Source: Patescibacteria group bacterium
GTDB taxonomy: Bacteria > Patescibacteriota > Patescibacteriia > UBA9934 > GWF2-40-263
DNA: 5,300 bases
Assembly: GCA_004298405.1 (NCBI GenBank)
Contig: SCSL01000096.1
Location: forward strand, 1-5,300
Direction of reading: 5' to 3'
Part shown: positions 1 through 4,526 of the stretch, piece after piece
Layout of the letters: each line of letters opens with the position of its first letter
Position numbering within the stretch: position 1 is the stretch's first letter
Notes under the pieces: generated by a model
What the model was told of the DNA's origin: nothing
Seen by the model: only the letters and a program-made list of their open reading frames with translations
Database searches by the model: none
Made by a program: the position numbers and the translations under genes

Positions 1-13
1 GATGATGTGTTGT

Positions 14-29
14 AGATTTTCGAAAATCT
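14..29. repeat. 16-bp perfect palindrome
   Basis: AGATTTTC followed directly by GAAAATCT forms a perfect 16-bp palindrome. As RNA it would fold into a short A/U-rich stem with a small loop on either strand. It could be a protein-binding dyad or part of a terminator for a gene to the left of the window. Nothing in the window decides between these. Confidence 0.5.
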
Positions 30-42
30 TCGGAACCATATA

Positions 43-74
43 ACAAGCGGCACTCCTTAACGGGTGCCGCTTGT
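43..74. terminator. 11-bp hairpin, possible bidirectional terminator
   Basis: ACAAGCGGCAC (43-53) pairs perfectly with GTGCCGCTTGT (64-74) around a 10-nt loop. The stem is GC-rich in its inner part. The tract after it is only loosely U-rich on either strand (TTGTATTG forward, TTGTTATA reverse), so it is a weaker intrinsic terminator than the one at 221-266. It most likely ends a gene lying left of the window, but a structural element of a longer RNA is possible. Confidence 0.5.
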
Positions 75-148
75 ATTGTATCTGATTTTGCTTCAAAAAG
101 GAGTTTCGTAATTCACAGCTCTATGCGTTAGTTATACACAAACGGCTG
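75..148. other. intergenic stretch without a recognised gene
   Basis: No supportable reading frame is seen on either strand. An AAGGAG ribosome-binding-like string at 98-103 is followed only by a tiny frame (ATG CGT TAG at 123-131). A DnaA-box-like 9-mer TTATACACA lies at 132-140. It fits the relaxed consensus TTWTNCACA but is solitary and could be chance. Confidence 0.4.
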
Positions 149-177
149 TTGACGCCAACCTTAAATCGTGATTAGAT
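149..177 (+). promoter_or_regulatory. possible sigma70 promoter for small RNA / tRNA
   Basis: TTGACG (149-154) matches the -35 consensus at five of six bases. After 17 bp comes TTAGAT (172-177), preceded by TGA, which would act as an extended -10 (TGn). The -10 itself is poor (three of six). Transcription would start near 184 and run into the strong terminator at 221-266, and beyond it into the tRNA if readthrough occurs. No better promoter is visible between 262 and the tRNA at 281. Confidence 0.35.
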
Positions 178-183
178 AGAAAT

Positions 184-266
184 GCCAGTTGAGGAGTTTA
201 CCTCCTAACGCTGATGTCAAATAAAAGACCCCTCTCATTATGTTATGATGGGGTCTTTTATTTTTT
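184..266 (+). ncRNA. putative small RNA or leader RNA upstream of the tRNA
   Basis: Between the possible promoter and a strong terminator is a compact, structured stretch with no reading frame. Hairpin 1 is GTT-AGGAG (188-190, 192-196, one bulged G) with CTCCT-AAC (202-209) around loop TTTAC. Next comes a linker, GCTGATGTCAA (210-220), and then the terminator hairpin. The linker is an exact reverse complement of TTGACATCAGC at 314-324, the anticodon loop and 3' anticodon stem of the downstream tRNA. This may be an independent small RNA, or an attenuator-type leader of the tRNA unit. It matches no RNA family I recognise: it lacks the specifier stem and UGGN motif of a T-box, and it is not 6S, RNase P or tmRNA. 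The start is inferred from the promoter only. Confidence 0.3.
221..266 (+). terminator. strong intrinsic terminator
   Basis: ATAAAAGACCCC (221-232) pairs perfectly over 12 bp with GGGGTCTTTTAT (250-261). Inside, TCAT (235-238) pairs with ATGA (245-248). The forward strand continues with a run of Ts (261-266), giving a textbook Rho-independent terminator for plus-strand transcription. It sits only 15 bp before the tRNA, so the tRNA needs readthrough, a hidden promoter, or processing from a longer transcript. Confidence 0.85.
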
Positions 267-280
267 CTCCCGGGTTTGTT

Positions 281-356
281 GGGCCCGTGGGGGTAACGGT
301 AACCTCAGCTGGCTTGACATCAGCAGATGCCGGTTCGATTCCGGTCGGGTCCACCA
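281..356 (+). tRNA. tRNA with atypical anticodon arm (UGA by position)
   Basis: A full 76-nt cloverleaf can be folded. The acceptor is GGGCCCG (281-287) with CGGGTCC (346-352), one G-U. Discriminator A353 is followed by an encoded CCA (354-356). The D arm is GGGG/CCTC (290-293/303-306) around a loop with GG at 298-299. The anticodon stem is GCTGG/TCAGC (308-312/320-324). The T arm is GCCGG/CCGGT (329-333/341-345) around TTCGATT. The seven-base anticodon loop CTTGACA (313-319) places U33 at 314 and anticodon TGA at 315-317, which reads UCA (Ser). Against a serine tRNA, the variable loop is only four bases (AGAT, 325-328) rather than a long arm, and position 37 is C instead of a purine. A slipped reading with loop TTGACAT gives GAC (Val) with A37, as in ordinary Val tRNAs, but leaves only four stem pairs and two extra bases on the 5' side. 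Variable-loop length and A73 suit valine. The gene is convergent with nrdJ. Confidence 0.75.
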
Positions 357-383
357 CGGTCGGAGACGACCGTCCCGGGATCC
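357..383 (+). other. tRNA 3' trailer with GNRA hairpin
   Basis: CGGTCG (357-362) pairs with CGACCG (367-372) around GAGA (363-366), a GNRA tetraloop. The hairpin abuts the encoded CCA end. A CCCGGG palindrome follows at 374-379, and the same hexamer occurs before the tRNA at 269-274. The hairpin may guide 3'-end processing of the precursor, but this is inference. Confidence 0.5.
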
Positions 384-411
384 AAAATACCCGCTTCAAG
401 GCGGGTATTTT
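384..411. terminator. bidirectional terminator between tRNA and nrdJ
   Basis: AAAATACCCGC (384-394) pairs perfectly with GCGGGTATTTT (401-411) around the 6-nt loop TTCAAG. Each arm ends in an A/T run, so the RNA of either strand has a GC stem followed by Us (TATTTTGTTT forward, TATTTTGG reverse). It lies 28 bp behind the tRNA CCA end and about 32 bp past the nrdJ stop, and can serve both convergent units. Confidence 0.85.
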
Positions 412-443
412 GTTTACTCTCGACAGGCTCGTGGGTCGCCTCA

Positions 444-3400
444 TCAACTACATCCGCTCGTTCCTCCACAGTTAAGGCACTTATAGCACGCCGCGTTGCG
501 AACCATCATACTTCCACAGGTGTCGCACGCGGGAGCATCGGACTGATTGTCGAAGGTCTGCGTGTGCGCCTGACGAAGTTCGACTGGTTCTCTCTTCGTC
601 ATTTTTGCTTCGAACAAATTCGGCTGTTTTTCTTCGACGACATTTACGACCTCTACGGTTTCTGGAGCCTTTACAACCTCATCAACCTCCTCTCCTCCAT
701 TAATTCCCACAGCCAGCTGACTCTCCCGTGGCAAGAACTTTAGAGCGAGCCAACGGAAGATGTAATCCGTGATGGACTTCGCAATACGGATCTGCGGATT
801 ATTCGTGTAGCCAGAAGGTTCAAAACGCATGTGCACGAACTTGTTGACCAACACTTCCAGTGGCACCCCGTACTGAAGTCCGATTGAGATGGACGTGGCA
901 AACGAGTCCATGAGTCCTGAGATCACCGAACCTTCCTTGCTCATGGTAATGAACAGCTCACCTGGCGTTCCGTCGTCGTAAAGCCCGGCTGTGATATACC
1001 CTTCGTGATTCCCAACCGCAAATTTATGCGTAATGGCTCGGCGTTCATCTGGAAGCCGTCGACGCCGTAACTTCTGATCTTCTTTTGGTGATTGTGTGGT
1101 ATTTGTGGCTGCACCCAGGCTCCCCCCTTTGCTAAAGCTTCGGGGGGCAGGAAAGCCTGGGGCTACCTCTTTCGCAACTTTCACTTCGTTCTGCTTCTTC
1201 GCGTCACTCTCTTTTGATGTCGTGAGTGCTTGCTGACGCTTGGATCCGTCACGATAAATCGCAATCGCTTTGAGACCAAGCTTCCATCCAGTCATGTACA
1301 CATCCGCAATCTCTTTCACGGTTGCCTCATGTGGCATGTTCACGGTTTTGGAAATGGCGCCAGAGATAAATGGTTGAACCGCGGCCATCATACGCACATG
1401 ACCCATGTAGTGAATCGTACGTGTCCCTTGTGCGGCCTTGAAGGCACAATCAAACACGCACAGATGCTCTGGCTTTATGTGTGGAGCGCCTTCAATGGTG
1501 TCTCTTTCTTCAATATACGCAAGAATGTCCGTGCGTTCACTTTGGCTGTATCCAAGTCGCGTCAACGCTTCTGGAACCGTTTGATTGACGATCTTGAGCA
1601 TACCCCCTCCCACGAGCCACTTATACTTTACTAACGCAATGTCCGGTTCGATTCCAGTCGTATCACAATCCATGAGGAAGGAGATGGTTCCTGTTGGCGC
1701 GATAACGGAAATCTGTGCATTGCGCAGACCAAACTTGCTTCCATGTTCCACGACATTGTCCCAAGACTTTCGTGACTCCGTCAGGAGATCCGCGGGGACG
1801 CCTTCTTGAGTGATCTGATAGGTCGCGTCTCGGTGCATACGCATCACTTCAAGACACGGCTCCTCGTTCATCTTGTACCCGGCAAATGGACCTATCTTCT
1901 CCGCAATCTTGGCAGATTGATAATAACAATGTCCGCTCTGGAGACTTGAGATTGCTGCGGCTAAATTTCGTCCTTCATCCGAGTCATACGCCAATCCTCG
2001 ACTCATGAGGAGCGCGCCCAAATTCGCGTAGCCGATACCCAACGGTCGATAGTCGTGACTGTTCTGCTCAATGGCCGGGGTGGGATACACGGAGTTTCCA
2101 ATAATAATCTCCATTGCCGTGATGATAATCTCATTGGCCTTCTTAAATGCCTCCACGTCAAAGATCATCATGCCATCTACCTCTTTGCGAAAACGCATTA
2201 AGTTGAGCGACGCAAGATTACAAGCAGAATCATTCAGGAACATGTACTCACTGCATGGATTTGACGCATAAATGCGATCCGTATTTTTGCAGGTATGCCA
2301 ACGGTTGATCGTTGTATCGTACTGCATACCTGGATCCCCGCATTGCCAAGCCGCGTCTGACATCATGTTCATGAGTTCGCGCGCTTTCCATGTCTGAACC
2401 GGTTCCCCGTTGGTCACCGCATGCGTGACCCACGGTCCATCATTTTGCACCGCAGACATGAACCCATCTGTAACGCGTACGGAGTTGTTGGCATTTTGAA
2501 AATAGATACTGGCATAGGCGTCGCCGTCAAGGGAAGAATCATATCCTGCATCGATAAGCGCCCAGGCTTTTTTCTCTTCCTTTACCTTGCACATAATGAA
2601 CTCATCTACATCTGGGTGATCAATGTCCAAGATGACCATTTTTGCGGCACGGCGAGTTTTCCCTCCGCTCTTAATGACACCTGCAAAGGCATCGAGCCCC
2701 TTCATGAACGAAACGGGACCAGAAGCTTTTCCGTTGCTTCCTCCAAGGTACTCGTGGCGCGAACGAAGTTTGGAAAGATTGGATCCGGTTCCTGATCCGC
2801 CTTTGAATAACATGCCTTCTGTCACACACAAATTCAAAATAGAACGCATGTCATCTTGCACGGAATTGATAAAACAGGCGGAACACTGTTGAGGTCGAGC
2901 GGTTCCAACGTTAAACCAAACAGGAGAATTAAATGCCGCCATCTGATTCACGAGAATATGATGAAGTTCATCATCAAATGTCTGAGCATCTTCTGCTGTT
3001 TGAAAGTAGCCGTTCTTGCGTCCCCAATTCGCGATGGTTTTTGCCACACGCCCAACGAGTTGCTTCACGGAATACTCACGATCCTCTTTTCCGATCGTTC
3101 CGAAAAAATACTTTGAGACGACAATGTTAGTTGCGGTCTGTGTCCAGGTCTTTGGAACCTCTACGCCCTTTTGCTCAAATACGACCTTGCCCTTGGAATC
3201 CGTGATGGATGCATCGCGTGTCTCCCACTCAATCTCCTCATAGGGATGAACATCTGCCTTCGTGAAATACCGATCAACGACAATGCCGTGGCCATACACT
3301 TCTTCCCGTGTTTCTTGTGCCACTCGCCCTCGAAACGAAATGTAGCGTTTCGCAACGTGCGGGAGATTATTATCGACGAGCGTGACACAGACCAGCTCAC

Positions 3401-3680
3401 GTACGTCAGCATAGGTCGGCGTGCTGTGCCCATCAAACTGTCGAGTCAACCGACTCACCACCTGAGAAACAATCCGAGCCACCAGCGCCTCTCCTCCCAT
3501 TCCTGATTCCTCCGCTGCTCGTTTCACTGAGCTGTGGAGTTTTTTGATCTCAAACGGCTGCTCTTCTCCGTTGCGTTTTTGAATACTTTTCACGGACGTC
3601 ATAAACGTCCAGACAACGTCTGAAATGGATCCGGTCGCGAGACTCGTAGATTGAGTCTTTTTCGTAGCATGGTCCGACAT
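444..3680 (-). CDS. nrdJ: adenosylcobalamin-dependent (class II) ribonucleotide reductase
   Basis: Reduces ribonucleotides to deoxyribonucleotides in the cytoplasm using a thiyl radical generated from coenzyme B12, without oxygen or a separate radical subunit. The 1078 residues read through all expected parts. An ATP-cone regulatory domain lies at about 28-118 (VKSIQKRNGEEQPFEIKKL start). The catalytic ten-stranded barrel spans about 180-810. C266 (in QQCSACF) and C487 (in SACNLASLN) are the probable redox cysteine pair. NPCSE (474-478) carries the thiyl-radical Cys476 with Asn474 and Glu478. PTGTIS (662-667) is the phosphate-binding loop. A hydrophilic linker (about 812-880) leads to a TSCPD domain (about 881-985). 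A Cys-rich tail has C1052/C1055 and C1068/C1071 plus C1065 and C1077, as in large NrdJ proteins. Length is normal for this subgroup; no intein is present. ATG at 3680 is the only in-frame ATG before an upstream stop, but it has no Shine-Dalgarno; an ATG at residue 27 is an alternative, also without one. Stop is TGA. Control by NrdR is predicted from the upstream boxes. Confidence 0.97.
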   Translation of the reverse strand: MSDHATKKTQSTSLATGSISDVVWTFMTSVKSIQKRNGEEQPFEIKKLHSSVKRAAEESGMGGEALVARIVSQVVSRLTRQFDGHSTPTYADVRELVCVTLVDNNLPHVAKRYISFRGRVAQETREEVYGHGIVVDRYFTKADVHPYEEIEWETRDASITDSKGKVVFEQKGVEVPKTWTQTATNIVVSKYFFGTIGKEDREYSVKQLVGRVAKTIANWGRKNGYFQTAEDAQTFDDELHHILVNQMAAFNSPVWFNVGTARPQQCSACFINSVQDDMRSILNLCVTEGMLFKGGSGTGSNLSKLRSRHEYLGGSNGKASGPVSFMKGLDAFAGVIKSGGKTRRAAKMVILDIDHPDVDEFIMCKVKEEKKAWALIDAGYDSSLDGDAYASIYFQNANNSVRVTDGFMSAVQNDGPWVTHAVTNGEPVQTWKARELMNMMSDAAWQCGDPGMQYDTTINRWHTCKNTDRIYASNPCSEYMFLNDSACNLASLNLMRFRKEVDGMMIFDVEAFKKANEIIITAMEIIIGNSVYPTPAIEQNSHDYRPLGIGYANLGALLMSRGLAYDSDEGRNLAAAISSLQSGHCYYQSAKIAEKIGPFAGYKMNEEPCLEVMRMHRDATYQITQEGVPADLLTESRKSWDNVVEHGSKFGLRNAQISVIAPTGTISFLMDCDTTGIEPDIALVKYKWLVGGGMLKIVNQTVPEALTRLGYSQSERTDILAYIEERDTIEGAPHIKPEHLCVFDCAFKAAQGTRTIHYMGHVRMMAAVQPFISGAISKTVNMPHEATVKEIADVYMTGWKLGLKAIAIYRDGSKRQQALTTSKESDAKKQNEVKVAKEVAPGFPAPRSFSKGGSLGAATNTTQSPKEDQKLRRRRLPDERRAITHKFAVGNHEGYITAGLYDDGTPGELFITMSKEGSVISGLMDSFATSISIGLQYGVPLEVLVNKFVHMRFEPSGYTNNPQIRIAKSITDYIFRWLALKFLPRESQLAVGINGGEEVDEVVKAPETVEVVNVVEEKQPNLFEAKMTKREPVELRQAHTQTFDNQSDAPACDTCGSMMVRNAACYKCLNCGGTSGCS
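1114..1161. repeat. GC-rich palindromic element inside the nrdJ linker
   Basis: CCCAGGCT (1114-1121) pairs with AGCCTGGG (1154-1161). Directly inside, six Cs (1122-1127) pair with six Gs (1142-1147), leaving a bulge at 1148-1153 and a 14-nt loop. On the coding strand the centre reads CCCCCCGAAGCTTTAGC then AAAGGGGGG. It encodes residues about 840-856 (Gly/Pro/Ser-rich), in the unstructured linker between the catalytic and TSCPD domains. From memory, short palindromes built on GAAGCTTTAGC between C-rich and G-rich arms recur in Patescibacteria genomes; I cannot search to confirm. Reading frame is kept. Confidence 0.5.
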
Positions 3681-3794
3681 AGGGCGAGTAAGTCGAAAGG
3701 TTAATAAAAGGATCAGATAAAAAGAAGATCCTGGATGGGATCAACTTTCACTCCTGGGAAGGCGAAGGCGCTCCACCACAAGATGTTGTGGTAT
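3681..3794 (-). promoter_or_regulatory. nrdJ 5' leader, about 114 nt
   Basis: The region runs from the predicted start point (near 3794) to the nrdJ ATG. It has no Shine-Dalgarno near the ATG (the last 20 nt are pyrimidine-rich). AGGAG occurs at 3755-3751, six bases before a TTG (3744-3742) in another frame. Two mutually exclusive small hairpins are possible: GATCC (3742-3738) with GGATC (3731-3727), or AGGATC (3732-3727) with GATCCT (3714-3709) followed by TTTATT. No B12-box is seen and the leader is too short for a standard cobalamin riboswitch. Confidence 0.5.
3776..3791. promoter_or_regulatory. NrdR box, proximal
   Basis: CCACAAGATGTTGTGG matches the 16-bp NrdR palindrome consensus (acaCwAtATaTwGtgt) at 12 of 16 positions, with the C...A-AT-T...G core in register. 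The surrounding dyad ACCACAA/TTGTGGT is perfect. It covers the predicted transcription start of nrdJ. NrdR is the Zn-finger/ATP-cone repressor of ribonucleotide reductase genes; its own gene is not in this window. Confidence 0.8.
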
Positions 3795-3800
3795 GTCTTT

Positions 3801-3829
3801 ATTTTAGACCACGATATGTTGTGAGTCAA
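3801..3829 (-). promoter_or_regulatory. sigma70-type promoter of nrdJ
   Basis: On the minus strand, TTGACT (3829-3824) is followed after exactly 17 bp by TAAAAT (3806-3801), each matching the -35 and -10 consensus at five of six bases. Transcription would start near 3794. One NrdR box fills the spacer and the other covers the start point, so repressor binding would block RNA polymerase directly. This separates nrdJ transcriptionally from the exonuclease gene upstream. Confidence 0.85.
3809..3824. promoter_or_regulatory. NrdR box, distal (inside promoter spacer)
   Basis: CCACGATATGTTGTGA matches the NrdR consensus at 12 of 16 positions. Its centre lies 33 bp from that of the proximal box, about three helical turns, the paired same-face arrangement known for NrdR sites. 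It occupies the -35/-10 spacer almost exactly. Confidence 0.8.
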
Positions 3830-3837
3830 AGAATAGG

Positions 3838-3846
3838 TTATCCACA
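3838..3846 (+). promoter_or_regulatory. perfect DnaA box upstream of nrdJ
   Basis: TTATCCACA is the exact strong DnaA-box 9-mer. It ends 9 bp upstream of the nrdJ -35. A degenerate copy sharing only the last six bases (TCCACA) ends at 3867, 21 bp further. DnaA is known to control nrdAB in E. coli through boxes upstream of the promoter; a similar role here is inference. A lone 9-mer can also be chance. Confidence 0.5.
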
Positions 3847-3877
3847 CTTTTTGACGACACTTCCACACCAATCTGGT

Positions 3878-4441
3878 CTAAAAACCCATACTGAGATTTA
3901 TCGCGGAAGCCGCCTCTTTTCGGACAAAATCGACCGGGATTGCCTTGCGGCCGCCGAACCGATCTTCATAGGCGAGCGCTCCATATTTCAAGCCATATTC
4001 GTACACCGCCTTGGTGACTTTCACATCCTGTAAACAATACTCTTTGATCTTTTGAATCTCTCCTTGCTTCCACCACTCGACGGCCTGAAGACCATGACCA
4101 GATTTACGAACCCCAACCGTCGCCGCGGCCACATCGTCCAGTTTCAGACGAAATCCAAGGGCTTTGTGAATCTGTTCAAGCATGTCCAGTTGAGCAAAGC
4201 GATTCAGGTCTCCTGGGTAATAGTTATTCAAAATCGGCGTGTCAAAATACCGTGAGTTGTAGCCGATCAATCGGTCACTCTTCTCAAGCCGCTTCCAAAG
4301 CTGGGGGAATTCTTTTTCCTCAAAACACTGATATTCATCTGTTTCATAAAAATACGCCCCAACGACAGAAATACGCATGTCTTTAAAATCCGCTCCCGCG
4401 GCTGATTGTGTCTCGATGTCAAAAACAACTTCTGTGGACAT
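3878..4441 (-). CDS. DEDDy 3'-5' exonuclease, YprB/RNase H-like
   Basis: A 187-residue single-domain protein of the RNase H fold, expected to remove nucleotides from 3' ends of DNA or RNA with two metal ions. Motif I is FDIET (Asp8, Glu10), motif II is GYNSRYFD (Asn62, Asp67), and motif III is YCLQD (Tyr135, Asp139), so all four acidic ligands and the DEDDy-type tyrosine are present. The segment GHGLQAVEWW (116-125) before motif III is typical of YprB-like domains (Pfam RNase_H_2 type). Related domains are often fused to helicases; this one stands alone. No signal peptide or membrane segment is seen. ATG at 4441 starts two residues before the first beta-strand, so it is probably correct, though no Shine-Dalgarno precedes it. 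It is 85 bp downstream of the hypothetical gene and in the same direction; a weak promoter (TTGAAG 4487-4482, AGTAAT 4463-4458, 18-bp spacer) could give a nearly leaderless message. Stop is TAG. Substrate is unknown. Confidence 0.85.
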   Translation of the reverse strand: MSTEVVFDIETQSAAGADFKDMRISVVGAYFYETDEYQCFEEKEFPQLWKRLEKSDRLIGYNSRYFDTPILNNYYPGDLNRFAQLDMLEQIHKALGFRLKLDDVAAATVGVRKSGHGLQAVEWWKQGEIQKIKEYCLQDVKVTKAVYEYGLKYGALAYEDRFGGRKAIPVDFVRKEAASAINLSMGF

Positions 4442-4476
4442 AATAAATTCATTTTGGATTACTCAAGAAAGGTTCT

Positions 4477-4516
4477 TCCACCTTCAACCTTCCACCGTCG
4501 CCAAGGTTATGGTGGA
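4477..4516 (-). repeat. two-step inverted repeat behind the hypothetical gene
   Basis: TCCACC (4477-4482) pairs with GGTGGA (4511-4516), and AACCTT (4486-4491) pairs with AAGGTT (4503-4508), separated by a small internal loop and closed by an 11-nt loop. It lies just past the TAG of the hypothetical gene. There is no U-run after it on the minus strand, so as a terminator it would be weak. It may instead stabilise the 3' end or reduce readthrough into the exonuclease gene. Confidence 0.4.
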
Positions 4517-4526
4517 CGAGATCGGG

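Noticed and set aside
132..140. TTATACACA as evidence for a replication origin
   Set aside because: A single relaxed DnaA box without a cluster, AT-rich unwinding region or dnaA/dnaN neighbours is not enough.
314..319. TTGACA as a -35 promoter element
   Set aside because: It is the tRNA anticodon loop; no -10 at proper distance, as 17 bp on lies the T arm.
1..356. tmRNA ending at the tRNA-like CCA
   Set aside because: The acceptor, D arm and anticodon arm all close locally in a 76-nt cloverleaf, and a terminator separates it from upstream sequence; no tag-peptide frame seen.
444..446. UGA recoded as glycine
   Set aside because: NrdJ ends at this TGA with the usual Gly-Cys-Ser tail of the family, so UGA acts as a stop.
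238..447. Minus-strand 69-residue frame containing PTGIEP
   Set aside because: It is the antisense translation of the tRNA T-arm, a well-known source of false hypothetical proteins.
327..743. Plus-strand 138-residue frame starting inside the tRNA
   Set aside because: It runs through the tRNA and then antisense to the conserved nrdJ C-terminus; no ribosome site and no coherent domain.
444..3680. Intein or frameshift in nrdJ
   Set aside because: All family motifs follow in order in one uninterrupted frame with normal spacing and no splicing-type block.
3713..3751. 12-codon GTG-initiated leader peptide in the nrdJ leader
   Set aside because: AGGA abuts the GTG directly, leaving no spacing for a ribosome site, and the peptide shows no regulatory codon run.
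3681..3794. Cobalamin riboswitch before the B12-dependent reductase
   Set aside because: The leader is only about 114 nt and contains no B12-box-like sequence or matching multi-stem fold.
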